A program made the translations under genes and the position numbers. A stretch of 64,000 nucleotides of DNA. It comes from Bacteroidia bacterium (lineage in GTDB: Bacteria > Bacteroidota > Bacteroidia > B-17B0 > Aurantibacillaceae). Positions 17,828 through 27,799 of this stretch are shown one piece after another (the first letter of the stretch is position 1; each line of letters starts with the position of its first letter). The notes under the pieces are model-generated. The model saw only the letters and a program-made list of their open reading frames with translations. It had not been told where the DNA came from and did not search any database. The stretch covers positions 248,001-312,000 of the forward strand of contig BPGX01000001.1 of assembly GCA_026003255.1 (NCBI GenBank), read 5' to 3'.

Positions 17828-18583
17828 ATGAACGATATTATATTATATATTTTAATTGGATTTAGTGCTCAATTGGTGGATGGGGCATTTGGTATGGCTT
17901 ATGGAATTATGACTACATCACTTCTTTTATTTATTTTTCCTGAAACAATTACTCCAGCTATTGCCAGTGCTGTGATGCATTTTTCTGAGATATTTAACAC
18001 AGGTTATGCGTCTTATGTTTATAGAAAAAATAAACTGATAAATTCCAAAATGTATCAGGCGATGTTCTATCCTGCTATTATTGGTTCAGTAACTGGAGCG
18101 GTAGCCATTAGTTTTTTTAGTAAACATTTTGTCAATTACATTAAGCCCTTTATTGCCTTGTATTTTATTGTAGTAGCGGTGATTATATTTTTTCGGGCAA
18201 TGCGATGGTTTGAGGACAGAAAAAGATGGATGTCCATTCCGGTTTTGTCCTTATTTGGAGCATTTATGGATAGTGTTGGTGGTGGAGGATGGGGGGCATT
18301 GGTAACATCGGCTTTAATTGTCGGTGGAAGAGATATGCGTTCTACTATTGGAACAGCACATGCTATAAAGTTTGTAGTGGTACTATGTAGTTCTTTGACT
18401 TTTTTGACCTTGATAGGTTTCCAGCATTTGTGGATTGTTTTGTGGGTATCAATAGGCAGCATTATTGCTGTGCCAATTTCCATTTATCTTGGAAATAAGT
18501 TATCTAAAAAATGGGGACTTATATTTATTGCTATGATATTACTTTTAATATCTATTAGATTAATCATAAGAATGGTAAATTAA
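17828..18583 (+). CDS. TSUP (TauE/SafE) family permease, probable sulfur-oxyanion transporter
   Basis: About 251 residues with eight predicted helices. The duplicated family pattern is visible as FSAQLVDGAFGMAYG near the N-terminus and LFGAFMDSVGGGGWGALV in the middle. TSUP proteins move sulfite, sulfate, sulfonates or related anions. Here it begins 250-odd bases before cysD-type genes and is 6 bases from cysH, so sulfate or sulfite is the likely substrate. Direction (uptake or export) cannot be told from sequence. Confidence 0.85.
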   Translation: MNDIILYILIGFSAQLVDGAFGMAYGIMTTSLLLFIFPETITPAIASAVMHFSEIFNTGYASYVYRKNKLINSKMYQAMFYPAIIGSVTGAVAISFFSKHFVNYIKPFIALYFIVVAVIIFFRAMRWFEDRKRWMSIPVLSLFGAFMDSVGGGGWGALVTSALIVGGRDMRSTIGTAHAIKFVVVLCSSLTFLTLIGFQHLWIVLWVSIGSIIAVPISIYLGNKLSKKWGLIFIAMILLLISIRLIIRMVN

Positions 18584-18589
18584 ATAATT

Positions 18590-19315
18590 ATGGATGTGAA
18601 TGCTAATGATAAGTTGTGGAATGAAGATCGCAACAACAAATTTCGAAATGCGGACTTTCAATATCTGCTGGCAGAACTTTGTGAAATGTATCCTAATAAA
18701 GTTGTGTTTTCTACAAGTTTTAATATAGAAGACCAGGTTATTACTCATTTCATTGCAATGGGTCGTTATCCTGTTGAAATTTTTACTTTGGATACTGGAA
18801 GAATGTTTCAGGAAACTTACAATGTATGGAGTGCTACAGAAAAAAAATATGGAATTAAAATTACATCTTATTTTCCAGATGCAAAAGAAGTGGAAGAATT
18901 AGTGAAAAAGCAAGGAATTAATGGATTTTATGAAAGCGTTGAAAACAGAAAAGAATGTTGTCATGTTCGCAAAATTCAAACACTACAAAGAGCGCTTAAA
19001 AATAAAAAGGTGTGGATTACAGGTGTAAGATCAGAACATTCAGAATATAGAAAATACATGAATTTATTTGAATGGGACGATAAGTTTCAAATTATTAAAT
19101 TTAATCCTTTGATTCATTGGACTACTGAAGAAGTTATGGATTGTATTCGAAAAAATGATATACCATATAATTCTTTGTATGACAAAGGATTTAAAAGTAT
19201 TGGCTGTGCGCCCTGTACAAGAGCGATTAAGGAAGGTGAACCATATCGGTCTGGAAGATGGTGGTGGGAAAATTCAGAAGAGGGAAAGAAAGAATGTGGA
19301 TTACATCTTAAATGA
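18590..19315 (+). CDS. cysH: Assimilatory adenylyl-sulfate (APS) reductase
   Basis: 241 residues of the CysH family. The PP-loop region has VVFSTSFNIEDQVI, the substrate motif LDTGRMFQETY follows, and WITGVRSEHSEYR is present. It carries the two cysteine pairs ECCHVRK and GCAPCTRA that bind a 4Fe-4S cluster and mark enzymes using APS rather than PAPS. Consistent with this, no APS kinase (cysC) lies in the cluster. It reduces APS to sulfite with thioredoxin. The C-terminal SEEGKKECGLHLK carries the catalytic Cys. Confidence 0.93.
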   Translation: MDVNANDKLWNEDRNNKFRNADFQYLLAELCEMYPNKVVFSTSFNIEDQVITHFIAMGRYPVEIFTLDTGRMFQETYNVWSATEKKYGIKITSYFPDAKEVEELVKKQGINGFYESVENRKECCHVRKIQTLQRALKNKKVWITGVRSEHSEYRKYMNLFEWDDKFQIIKFNPLIHWTTEEVMDCIRKNDIPYNSLYDKGFKSIGCAPCTRAIKEGEPYRSGRWWWENSEEGKKECGLHLK

Positions 19316-19352
19316 TTTTTACCTTATTTTGTAACAATGAAATAAATAGCTT

Positions 19353-20252
19353 ATGCAAGATTATTTAAACCAATTAGAGAATGAATCGATCTACATTTTA
19401 AGAGAAGCAGCAGGACAATTTCGAAAAACAGCGATATTGTTTTCTGGAGGAAAAGATTCTGCGACTGTTTTACATCTTGCAATCAAGGCCTTTGCCCCAG
19501 CTAAAATGCCATTTATTGTTTTGCATGTGGATACAGGGCAAAACTTTCCGGAAGTTTTAGAATATCGGGATTATCTGGTGAAAAAATATCAATTACATCT
19601 TGAAGTTCGGTATGTGGAGGATAGCATTAAAAAATATCATTTATCAGAAACGCCGGGAAAATTCCCCAGTAGAAATGCTTTACAAACGTATACTTTGTTA
19701 GATGCTATTCAGGAATTAGAATTGGAAGCGTGTATTGGCGGTGCGAGGAGAGATGAAGAAAAAGCAAGAGCGAAAGAAAGAATTTTTTCGTTTCGGGATG
19801 CTTTTGGACAATGGGAACCAAAGCAACAGCGACCTGAATTGTGGAATATCTATAATGGGTTAATTCATAAGGGTGAAAACATTCGTGTATTCCCAATCAG
19901 CAATTGGACAGAATTGGATGTGTGGCATTATATTAAGAGAGAAAACATTGAGTTACCTTCCATTTATTTTTCACATAAACGAAAATGTGTGAAAGCTGGA
20001 AAAAATCAATGGTTGGCCTTTGCTGATTTTTTTAAACTGTCTCCAACCGATATTATTGAAGAAAAATTGGTGCGGTTTAGAACGGTAGGGGATATCTCTT
20101 GCACGGCAGCAGTTGAATCAGTGGCAAATACTATTGATGAGATTATAGAAGATATTAAGACAACTAAAATATCAGAAAGAGGGGCGACACGATTGGATGA
20201 TAAAATCTCTGAAACAGGGATGGAGGATAGGAAACGACAGGGATATTTTTGA
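19353..20252 (+). CDS. cysD: Sulfate adenylyltransferase small subunit
   Basis: 299 residues. The PP-loop SGGKDSATVLHLA is near residue 30, with the family segments HVDTGQNFPEVLEYRD, GGARRDEEKARAKERIFSFR and PISNWTELDVWHYI. It activates sulfate to APS with CysN. Length matches the family. It is 37 bases from cysH. The CysN start is 90 bases downstream, separated by a repeat. Confidence 0.96.
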   Translation: MQDYLNQLENESIYILREAAGQFRKTAILFSGGKDSATVLHLAIKAFAPAKMPFIVLHVDTGQNFPEVLEYRDYLVKKYQLHLEVRYVEDSIKKYHLSETPGKFPSRNALQTYTLLDAIQELELEACIGGARRDEEKARAKERIFSFRDAFGQWEPKQQRPELWNIYNGLIHKGENIRVFPISNWTELDVWHYIKRENIELPSIYFSHKRKCVKAGKNQWLAFADFFKLSPTDIIEEKLVRFRTVGDISCTAAVESVANTIDEIIEDIKTTKISERGATRLDDKISETGMEDRKRQGYF

Positions 20253-20260
20253 TTAATATT

Positions 20261-20309
20261 GCGTGAGGGATGCGGAGGGTGCCACGAGCGAAGCGATGTG
20301 GCGGCACGC
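20261..20309. repeat. GC-rich imperfect palindrome between cysD and cysN
   Basis: A 49-base stretch much richer in G+C than its surroundings. It has outer arms GCGTG/CACGC and inner arms GTGCCAC/GTGGCGGCAC around GAGCGAAGCGAT. It looks like a dispersed extragenic repeat inserted in the operon. It keeps an open frame into cysN, which creates a false N-terminal extension. Confidence 0.5.
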
Positions 20310-20342
20310 CATATAATAGATAAAATCTATAAAACTAATATA

Positions 20343-21587
20343 ATGGAATTGATAAAATTTATTACAGCTGGGAATGTGGACGATGGTAAAAGTACATTAA
20401 TTGGAAGATTGCTTTATGATAGTAAAGCCATTTCAAACGATGTATTGGAAAGTATTCAACAAACCGATGGAGAAATTAATTTTGCTTACTTTACCGATGG
20501 TCTGAAAGCGGAAAGGGAACAAGGAATTACAATTGATGTGGCTTACAAATACTTTTCAACAGAAAAGAGAAAGTTTATCATTGCGGATTGTCCGGGTCAT
20601 AAGGAGTATACCAGAAATATGATAACAGGAGCTTCTCATGCTGACATTGCTATAATCATGATTGATGCAACGAATGGAATTACGGAGCAAACAAGACGAC
20701 ATAGTTTTATTGTGGATATAATGAATATTCCTTGTATTATTTTTTGTGTCAATAAGATGGATGTAGTGAATTATGATGAAAGTGTTTTTCAACGTATTAT
20801 TCGTCAAATAGCTGATTTCAAATTTATTAATAAACATCAGATTGAATATGTTCCTGTAAGTGCTTTAAAGGGGGATAATGTGGTGTTTCGATCTGAAAAT
20901 ATGTCCTGGTATGATGGTAGTACGTTGCTATACATATTGGAAAATTATCAATATCCAGATAAGATGGCGAATTTACCTGCTTATATGCAGGTGCAATATG
21001 TCTCGTTTCAGAACGATGAACGGTATTTCTTTGGAACTTTGTTGAACGGGAATTTTGAAACTGGTCAGGAAATACTTGTGATGCCTACACAGCAAAGGAA
21101 TAAAATAAAAGAGATATTTGTGTTAGGTAAAAACAAATCTCAAGCAGAACATGGTGAATCGGTTGCATTAACTTTTATGGAGGACACAGAAATACAAAGA
21201 GGATATACTTTAATGGCATTGACGAGTAGTATGGATGAATTACCTGAACAAAATGTTCAGCTAACACAAACGTTTTCTGCAATTTGCTTCTGGCTGGATG
21301 AAGTGCCATTTATACCATCTAAACGATACTTAATTCAACAACATTCATTTAGAACATACGTTAAGTGTCAATCGATAGCAGAGATTTTTGACTTAAATGA
21401 ATTAAAGTTTAAGGAATATCATTCTGAAAATATAAATTCTAATAGTATTTTCAAAGCACAATTTCAGACCGCTCAGCCAATGTTGGTGTCAAATTATACA
21501 CAATCCACTATTTTAGGGACATTTATTTTGATTGATGAGACATCTTACAAAACAGTGGGTGCAGGCGTTTTGCTTGCTGGACATTGA
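20343..21587 (+). CDS. cysN: Sulfate adenylyltransferase large subunit (GTPase)
   Basis: 414 residues, an EF-Tu-like GTPase that drives APS formation with CysD. G1 is GNVDDGKST near residue 10, then the switch EREQGITIDVAY, G3 DCPGHKEYTRN and G4 NKMD. Beta-barrel domains 2 and 3 follow. There is no fused APS kinase, matching the APS-type cysH. The protein is shorter than the E. coli enzyme, mainly at the C-terminus. The ATG at 20343 was chosen because upstream codons come from the repeat. Confidence 0.95.
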   Translation: MELIKFITAGNVDDGKSTLIGRLLYDSKAISNDVLESIQQTDGEINFAYFTDGLKAEREQGITIDVAYKYFSTEKRKFIIADCPGHKEYTRNMITGASHADIAIIMIDATNGITEQTRRHSFIVDIMNIPCIIFCVNKMDVVNYDESVFQRIIRQIADFKFINKHQIEYVPVSALKGDNVVFRSENMSWYDGSTLLYILENYQYPDKMANLPAYMQVQYVSFQNDERYFFGTLLNGNFETGQEILVMPTQQRNKIKEIFVLGKNKSQAEHGESVALTFMEDTEIQRGYTLMALTSSMDELPEQNVQLTQTFSAICFWLDEVPFIPSKRYLIQQHSFRTYVKCQSIAEIFDLNELKFKEYHSENINSNSIFKAQFQTAQPMLVSNYTQSTILGTFILIDETSYKTVGAGVLLAGH

Positions 21588-21640
21588 TTGTGTTTGAGAT
21601 AAGATATTATGTTGTTAACTTGCGTTCGGGATCTCTTTAA

Positions 21641-21713
21641 ATGATTCACTATGCTATCAAAAAAAATGATTACTTTTGTTACCAAAAAAATGATTAACTT
21701 TGCTGCCAAAAAA
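21641..21713. repeat. Three tandem 24-25 bp units at the edge of the metal-resistance block
   Basis: Units begin at about 21641, 21666 and 21690. Each reads ATGATT, a variable core (CACTATGCTATC, ACTTTTGTTACC, AACTTTGCTGCC), then a run of A. Units 2 and 3 contain TACTTTTG and TAACTTTG, both matching the -7 consensus, so the array could also act as a promoter cluster. It lies between cysN and the metal genes. Confidence 0.5.
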
Positions 21714-21832
21714 TACCATCCTTTTCGCCCTTTTAGAGACACTGCTTTAAAAAAGTGTCAAACTTAAAAATGAATCTACAAAAAATCATAAAAAAAACAA
21801 TATTATCTTTATCCTTACGTTTAAGCGACTAA

Positions 21833-22225
21833 ATGAAAAAGATTGCCGTTATATTCTTAATGTTCCTTTACCTGATACCCGTCATCGGTGTAACAGTTTC
21901 GGCTCATTACTGTGGTGGTAAGGTTACTTCGGTTTCATTCAATCCTTTTGATACCACACACAAATGTCCTTGTGGTAGCAAGAAAATGAAAAAGGACTGT
22001 TGCAAAGACGTAACCACTACCATTAAGTTAGATGACGATCAGCAGAATACACAATGTTTTTTTTGTAATACTATAAAGGTTTCTGATTTCCAACCTGAAT
22101 ATCCAACCAATCTTATTTTTGATGTTCAAATTCCTCCTCTTTCAACCGAGTTTGACCATAGAGCACCCCCTCCCGAAGACTTAAAACATCCGCTTTACAT
22201 CCGTCATCGCGTTTTCCGCATTTGA
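21833..22225 (+). CDS. HYC_CC_PP family small exported protein
   Basis: 130 residues with a signal peptide (MKKIAVIFLMFLYLIPVIGV). The three hallmarks of the Bacteroidota HYC_CC_PP family are visible: HYCGGK, KKDCCKD and RAPPPEDL, plus additional Cys in KCPCGSKK and CFFCN. Function is not established; the family often lies beside copper or other heavy-metal efflux genes, as here. A weak -7-like TACGTTTA is 10 bases upstream of the ATG. A terminator-like hairpin follows. Confidence 0.8.
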   Translation: MKKIAVIFLMFLYLIPVIGVTVSAHYCGGKVTSVSFNPFDTTHKCPCGSKKMKKDCCKDVTTTIKLDDDQQNTQCFFCNTIKVSDFQPEYPTNLIFDVQIPPLSTEFDHRAPPPEDLKHPLYIRHRVFRI

Positions 22226-22246
22226 TTTTTTATTGATTTTGTTTTA

Positions 22247-22287
22247 AAGCCGACACTTTTTAGTGTATCGGCTTATGTATTTTTTTC
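22247..22287 (+). terminator. Probable rho-independent terminator after the HYC_CC_PP gene
   Basis: AAGCCGACACT and AGTGTATCGGCTT form a hairpin with a 4-base T loop and a 2-base bulge. It is followed by TATG and a run of seven T. It would separate the small gene from the efflux operon. Confidence 0.55.
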
Positions 22288-22334
22288 AGCCCTACAAGTT
22301 TTAATCATTATTCAAAATTAAAATCAGTAAAAAA

Positions 22335-22589
22335 ATGAAAAACACCGTAATCCTATTTTCCATGATTGCAGCATTAACGTTTGCATCATGCAACAATTCG
22401 CAAAAAAAAGAAACCAAAACAGAAAAAACTGAGCAAACCGAAAATGCCAAATACCAATGCCCCATGAAATGCGAAGGCGAAAAAACCTACGATAAACCTG
22501 GCTCTTGCCCTGTGTGTAATATGGACTTGGAAAAAGTGGAAGGAACGCATGAGTATCATGAACACGACAGCACTCACACAAACCACTAA
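22335..22589 (+). CDS. Heavy-metal-binding-domain lipoprotein
   Basis: 84 residues. The lipoprotein signal peptide ends at LTFASC (Cys near residue 19), then a Lys/Glu/Thr linker. The HMBD motif follows: YQCPMKCEGEKTYDKPG, with SCPVCNMDLEKVE. The tail is His-rich (HEYHEHDSTHTNH). Such domains bind Cu/Ag or similar metals and also occur at the N-termini of CusB adaptors, including both in this operon. It likely acts as a periplasmic metal carrier or sponge. It lies 10 bases before the CopB-type ATPase. Confidence 0.85.
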   Translation: MKNTVILFSMIAALTFASCNNSQKKETKTEKTEQTENAKYQCPMKCEGEKTYDKPGSCPVCNMDLEKVEGTHEYHEHDSTHTNH

Positions 22590-22599
22590 ATATTGAACT

Positions 22600-24609
22600 A
22601 TGGAACATACAGCACATCAGCATCAAGAACATGAACACCATGCAGAACATGGTGCAAGCAGCCACGACAAACACGCAGGTCACAATGTTTCTGATTTTTG
22701 GAAAAGGTTTATTGTATGCTCTATAATATCTATCCCTGTGCTTGCCCTTTCGCACATGATACAACTGTGGTTTGGGTTTGAATTAGCTTTTGCAGGTGAC
22801 AAATATGTATTAGCTATTCTTTCCACTTTCATTTTCATTTATGGTGGTTATCCTTTCCTTAAAGGGCTTTATGATGAAGTAAAAGACAAAGCAATTGGAA
22901 TGATGACGCTGATTGGCGTAGCCATTTCTGTTGCCTGGGCTTATAGTGTTGCTATCACTTTCGGGTTGCAGGGCATGAATTTTTATTGGGAAATGGCAAC
23001 GCTGATAGACATCATGCTTATTGGGCATTACTTTGAAATGAAATCAGTAATGGGCGCTTCTCGCTCTTTGGAATTGTTAGTCAGAATGATGCCATCAACG
23101 GCTCACCACTTAGTGAACGGAACAATTCACGATATACCTGTAAGCCATCTGAAAATTGGAGATGTAGTGATTGTAAAGCCGGGCGAAAAAGTTCCCGTTG
23201 ACGGAATTGTAATAGAAGGTGAAAGTTATGTTGATGAAAGTATGCTGACAGGTGAGAGCAAACCAGTAAAGAAAGCAAGGGGCAGCAAAGTAATTGGCGG
23301 TGCAGTAAATAGTAATGGTTCACTTACTGTAAAAGTTACAAGCACAGGTAAAGACAGTTATCTGAACAAAGTAGTGAAACTGGTAGAAGGTGCGCAGAAG
23401 GTAAAATCAAAAACACAAAATTTTGCCGACCGTGCAGCAAAGGTTTTGACATTTGTTGCTTTGGGGGGTGGTGTCATTACGCTTGCTGTTTGGCTGGTAT
23501 TAGGTTTTCCATTTGTATTTGCCTTGGAGAGAATGGTAACAGTAATGGTTATTTCTTGTCCTCATGCCTTAGGATTAGCCGTTCCGTTAGTAGTAGCTAT
23601 TTCAACATCTATTTCAGCACAGAAAGGTTTGCTTATTCGTAACAGAACCGCTTTTGAAAATGCACGACTGATTACAACTATCATCTTTGACAAAACCGGA
23701 ACACTAACTAAAGGTTCGCATGAATTACGAGATGTAAAAGTGTTGAACCCAAAATTTGATGATAAAGAATTGCTTCGGCTTGCATCAGGTATCGAACAGC
23801 ATTCAGAACATTATATCGCAACAGGGTTAATGAGAAAGGTAAAGGAATTGAACATATCCATTCCTAAAGGAGAAAATTTCAATTATCTGCCGGGTAAAGG
23901 ATTAGAAGGTATTGTAGAAGGGAAAGAAATAAAAGTAGTAGGACCAAATTACCTGAAAGAAAAGAACATCAGCATAACTGAAACAACCGATGATATTACA
24001 GGAACAGTTGTATATGTATTGATAGAAAAAGAAGTTGCAGGGTATTTCACATTTTCCGACCAAATAAGAGAAAGTTCTTATGATGCCATTCAAATACTTA
24101 AAGATGCAGGTATTAAAACCTTTCTGCTAACTGGCGACAATGAAAAAGTAGCTAAGAAAGTAAGCGATGAATTGAATATGGACGGCTTTTTAGCCAACGT
24201 ATTACCGCATGAAAAATTAGAAAAAGTAAAAGAGTTTCAGGGGAATGGTGAGTATGTTGCAATGACAGGCGATGGTGTAAATGATGCGCCTGCATTGGCT
24301 CAGGCGGATGTGGGCATTGCTGTTGGTTCGGGAACGGATGTGGCAGCGGAAACAGCCGACATCATATTGGTAAACTCAGACCCGAAAGACATTGCCAACC
24401 TGATTTTGTTTGGTAAAGCCACCTACAATAAAATGATACAAAATCTTTGGTGGGCTGCGGGTTATAACATTATCGCCATTCCTTTAGCAGCAGGCGTTTT
24501 GTATCAATGGAACATAATGTTAAGTCCGGCAGTAGGGGCTGTGCTGATGAGTTTAAGCACTATAGTAGTTGCCATAAATGCACAACTTTTAAAAGAAAAA
24601 TTCAGATGA
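22600..24609 (+). CDS. copB: CopB-type Cu/Ag-exporting P1B-3 ATPase
   Basis: 669 residues. The N-terminal 35 residues are a His-rich metal-binding tail instead of CxxC domains. The membrane metal site is [11 protein letters not shown], and the CPH motif marks the P1B-3 (CopB-like) subgroup. Also present are TGES ([11 protein letters not shown]), [12 protein letters not shown], the HP-like [10 protein letters not shown] region (a typical HP dipeptide is not obvious) and [14 protein letters not shown]. It should pump Cu or Ag from cytoplasm to periplasm, where the RND pump takes over. Its stop overlaps the ATG of the cusA 5' part. Confidence 0.93.
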   Translation: MEHTAHQHQEHEHHAEHGASSHDKHAGHNVSDFWKRFIVCSIISIPVLALSHMIQLWFGFELAFAGDKYVLAILSTFIFIYGGYPFLKGLYDEVKDKAIGMMTLIGVAISVAWAYSVAITFGLQGMNFYWEMATLIDIMLIGHYFEMKSVMGASRSLELLVRMMPSTAHHLVNGTIHDIPVSHLKIGDVVIVKPGEKVPVDGIVIEGESYVDESMLTGESKPVKKARGSKVIGGAVNSNGSLTVKVTSTGKDSYLNKVVKLVEGAQKVKSKTQNFADRAAKVLTFVALGGGVITLAVWLVLGFPFVFALERMVTVMVISCPHALGLAVPLVVAISTSISAQKGLLIRNRTAFENARLITTIIFDKTGTLTKGSHELRDVKVLNPKFDDKELLRLASGIEQHSEHYIATGLMRKVKELNISIPKGENFNYLPGKGLEGIVEGKEIKVVGPNYLKEKNISITETTDDITGTVVYVLIEKEVAGYFTFSDQIRESSYDAIQILKDAGIKTFLLTGDNEKVAKKVSDELNMDGFLANVLPHEKLEKVKEFQGNGEYVAMTGDGVNDAPALAQADVGIAVGSGTDVAAETADIILVNSDPKDIANLILFGKATYNKMIQNLWWAAGYNIIAIPLAAGVLYQWNIMLSPAVGAVLMSLSTIVVAINAQLLKEKFR

Positions 24610-25880
24610 TAGAAAAAATAATCTCTTGGTCAACGCATAACCGCTTCTTTGTATGGCTCGGCATTTTGCTGATTGTTGTTGGAGGCGTTTGGTCGGTAAT
24701 GAATACTCCTGTGGATGCCATTCCCGATTTATCAGAAAATCAGGTGATTGTTTATACCGAATGGATGGGGCGCAATCCGCAAATCATAGAAGACCAAATC
24801 ACCTATCCTTTAGTTTCCAACTTGCAGGGCATTCCCAATGTAAAAGCTATTCGTGCCGCTTCCATGTTCGGGATGAGTTTCATCTTCGTCATTTTTAATG
24901 ATGATGTTGATATTTATTGGGCCAGAACTCGTGTGTTAGAGCGTTTGAATTTTGCACAAAAAGCATTGCCGCAGGGCGTAACACCAGCTTTAGGGCCGGA
25001 TGGAACAGGCGTAGGTCATGTGTTTTGGTATACCCTACAGGGTGATGGATATGATTTAGGAGAATTGCGTGCCCTGCAAGACTGGTATGTGAAATTCGCA
25101 TTACAAAACGTGGAAGGCGTTAGTGAAGTAGCTTCTTTCGGAGGATTTCAAAAACAATATCAGGTCAGTATCAATCCTAACAAACTCATCTATTACAACA
25201 TTTCTGCAATGGATGTTGCGAACGCGATCAAGTCCAACAACCGTGATGTAGGCGGCAGTATTTATGAAATGAACCGCATGAGCTATATGATAAGAGGATT
25301 GGGTTATATCAAAGACATTCAGGATATTGAAGAAATGGTTGTTGGCTCTTATAAAAATATTCCCATTAAACTGAAAGATGTTGCCGATGTGCAAATAAGC
25401 AGTGACATCCGTCTAGGAATTGTGGATGAAAACGGAGAGGGTGAAGTCGTCGGAGGTGTGGTAGTTGCCCGTTACGGTGAAAATGCCAAAGAGGTAATTG
25501 ACAATGTAAAAGCCAAATTGGGTGAAGTGGAAAAAGGATTACCCCCCGGCGTAAAAATAAAAATCGCCTACGACCGTAGCGATCTGATTGAAGCCGCTGT
25601 TGCCACACTCAAAGAAGCGTTGTGGGAAGAAATAACGATAGTTTCAATAGTAGTATTGCTTTTTATGTTTCATGTCAGAAGTGCCATTGTGGCTATTGTA
25701 GCCATTCCGCTATCCGTGTTGATTGGCTTTATGTTTATTTGGTTCTTTGATATTTCACTCAATATCATGTCCTTGGGTGGTATTGCCCTTGCCATTGGCG
25801 ATTTGGTGGATTCGGGAATTGTAATGACAGAAAATGCCTATAAAAGTTTAGTAAACGCAGTTTTAAAAACAGAAGAATAA
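24606..25880 (+). CDS. cusA: CusA/CzcA-type RND pump, N-terminal part (split gene)
   Basis: 424 residues covering TM1, the first porter subdomains and TM2-TM4. Family hallmarks: [20 protein letters not shown] after TM1, [14 protein letters not shown] and TM4 with the proton-relay Asp in [17 protein letters not shown]. It stops at 25878-25880 just after TM4, where full-length CusA proteins run on for another 600 residues. The ATG at 24606 overlaps the copB stop (ATGA). The rest is encoded by the next ORF, one TAATG away. Either two chains assemble or this is a frameshift. Confidence 0.9.
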   Translation: MIEKIISWSTHNRFFVWLGILLIVVGGVWSVMNTPVDAIPDLSENQVIVYTEWMGRNPQIIEDQITYPLVSNLQGIPNVKAIRAASMFGMSFIFVIFNDDVDIYWARTRVLERLNFAQKALPQGVTPALGPDGTGVGHVFWYTLQGDGYDLGELRALQDWYVKFALQNVEGVSEVASFGGFQKQYQVSINPNKLIYYNISAMDVANAIKSNNRDVGGSIYEMNRMSYMIRGLGYIKDIQDIEEMVVGSYKNIPIKLKDVADVQISSDIRLGIVDENGEGEVVGGVVVARYGENAKEVIDNVKAKLGEVEKGLPPGVKIKIAYDRSDLIEAAVATLKEALWEEITIVSIVVLLFMFHVRSAIVAIVAIPLSVLIGFMFIWFFDISLNIMSLGGIALAIGDLVDSGIVMTENAYKSLVNAVLKTEE

Positions 25881-27799
25881 TGGACAAGCAAAGAATAGGA
25901 CATACCAGGGAATTAAGCGAAGAAGAACGAATCAAAATTATTGAACGTTCATCACGCACCATTGGACGGGCAGTATTTTTTTCCATCCTCGTTACACTCA
26001 TTTCATTTGCCCCTATTCTCTTTCTTGAAGGACAAGAAAAGAAATTATTCTCTCCACTGGTATGGACAAAAACATTCACCATGATTGGATCTGCCATTGT
26101 AGCTCTGTTTATTGTGCCGATGTTACTACGCTCTTTAATCAAAGGCAAACTCATCCCCGAAAGCAGAAATCCCGTTTCTAATTTCTTTATTATCATTTAC
26201 ACCCCCGTTTTACGGCTTTGTCAGCGTTGGAAAAAAACTGTCATAGCTATTTCTGTTCTAATCATGTTGGGTAGTATTCCGTTTGTTCTCCGTTTAGGTT
26301 CTGAGTTTATGCCACCCTTAGATGAAGGTTCATTGTTGTTCATGCCTGTTACCTTACCGGATGTGTCAAACAATGAAGCCAAACGTATTTTACAAGTTCA
26401 GGACAAGCTCTTCATGACAGTTCCCGAAGTAGAAAATGTTTTGGGTAAAGCAGGAAGAGCTAACACGGCTACCGACAATGCACCCATGAGCATGATTGAA
26501 AGCATTATTTTACTGAAACCAAAATCAAAATGGCGCAAGGGAATGACTACCGAAAAACTCATTGCAGAGTTAAATGATAAGGTGCAAATACCGGGTGTTA
26601 CAAACGGATGGACACAACCCATCATCAACCGTATCAACATGCTTTCAACCGGGGTGCGGACGGATATCGGTATAAAAATTTACGGACAAGAATTAGATAC
26701 CATATACAAAATTGCCCGACAAATTGAAAAATCTTTACAAGGTGTTGAAGGACTTGTTGATTTATATGTAGAACAACTCACGGGTGGAAAATATCTTGAT
26801 ATAAAAATTAAGCGCGAAGAAATTGCCCGTTACAATCTTTCTATTGAGGAGGTGAACATGCTCATTGAAATGGCTTTGGGTGGAATGCCTTTAACTCAAA
26901 CAGTGGAAGGTAGACAACGATTCAGCGTGTCCATGCGTTTGGCACAGGATTTCAGAAAAGATATTTCCGAAATAAAACGAATCCCAATTCAAACTGCAAA
27001 CTATGGTGTGATTCCACTTTCAGCCGTTGCAGATATTGAGATTAAAGAAGGTCCGCAAATGATAAATTCCGAAAACGCCATGTTGCGTGGCACAGTATTG
27101 TTTAATGTGCGAGGTAGGGATATGGGCAGTGTGGTGAGCGATGCCAAAAAACGAATTGAAGCCGCCTTAAAAAAACTTCCCAAAGGTTATTTCATAGAAT
27201 GGAGTGGACAATATGAAAATAAAGTACGGGCAGAAAAACGGTTGAAAATCATCATCCCTATTACGCTACTCATTATTGCTTTTGTTTTGTATTTCACATT
27301 TCATTCTGCTAAAGAAATGTTGATAGTGCTTTCGAGCATTCCCTTTGCATTAATTGGTGGCGTGTATTCTATGTATTTTTTTGAGGTGAATTTTTCCGTT
27401 GCCGTTGCGGTAGGGTTCATTTCCTTGTTCGGCATTGCGGTGGAAACAGGTGTGTTGATGTTGGTGTATTTGAATGAAGCAATAAAGAATAAGGTTGCAG
27501 AAAAGAAAGATGCGGCACTATCTCATGAAGAAATTCAGGAAGCAATTTATTCCGGTGCTGTGCTGCGTGTTCGACCTAAATTAATGACAGTGATGGTGGA
27601 TATGATAGGATTGCTTCCTGTTTTATTGGCGACAGGTGTCGGCAGCGATGTAATGAAACCCATCACCATTCCTTTTGTATTTGGAATGATTACCTCTCTA
27701 CTTTTTGTATTGATTGTGTTGCCTGTTATTTATCAAATGATAAAAGAAAGGGAAATAAATAAATATGGCAAAGTAGAATATTTAGAAAACATTGAGTAA
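25880..27799 (+). CDS. cusA: CusA/CzcA-type RND pump, C-terminal part (split gene)
   Basis: 639 residues beginning [17 protein letters not shown] and continuing exactly where the previous ORF ends: SSRTIGRAVFFS (TM5), FLEGQEKKLFSPL, a central charged loop, GSEFMPPLDEGSLLFMP after TM7, then the second porter domain and TM8-TM12. Together the two ORFs give about 1063 residues, the normal size of CusA. The start ATG overlaps the previous stop as TAATG, and the next junction at 27799 uses the same TAATG arrangement, so termination-reinitiation is plausible. Confidence 0.9.
   Translation: MDKQRIGHTRELSEEERIKIIERSSRTIGRAVFFSILVTLISFAPILFLEGQEKKLFSPLVWTKTFTMIGSAIVALFIVPMLLRSLIKGKLIPESRNPVSNFFIIIYTPVLRLCQRWKKTVIAISVLIMLGSIPFVLRLGSEFMPPLDEGSLLFMPVTLPDVSNNEAKRILQVQDKLFMTVPEVENVLGKAGRANTATDNAPMSMIESIILLKPKSKWRKGMTTEKLIAELNDKVQIPGVTNGWTQPIINRINMLSTGVRTDIGIKIYGQELDTIYKIARQIEKSLQGVEGLVDLYVEQLTGGKYLDIKIKREEIARYNLSIEEVNMLIEMALGGMPLTQTVEGRQRFSVSMRLAQDFRKDISEIKRIPIQTANYGVIPLSAVADIEIKEGPQMINSENAMLRGTVLFNVRGRDMGSVVSDAKKRIEAALKKLPKGYFIEWSGQYENKVRAEKRLKIIIPITLLIIAFVLYFTFHSAKEMLIVLSSIPFALIGGVYSMYFFEVNFSVAVAVGFISLFGIAVETGVLMLVYLNEAIKNKVAEKKDAALSHEEIQEAIYSGAVLRVRPKLMTVMVDMIGLLPVLLATGVGSDVMKPITIPFVFGMITSLLFVLIVLPVIYQMIKEREINKYGKVEYLENIE

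Noticed and set aside
20259..20342. N-terminal extension of CysN
   Set aside because: The extra codons come from the GC-rich repeat; the family start GNVDDGKST lies just after the ATG at 20343.
21545..21742. 65-codon minus-strand frame at the island edge
   Set aside because: It is formed by the tandem repeat and the antisense of the cysN end; no family or start context supports it.
22324..22764. 146-codon minus-strand frame with many Cys, Met and Phe
   Set aside because: It is antisense to the His-rich lipoprotein and CopB N-terminus; its composition mirrors the coding strand.
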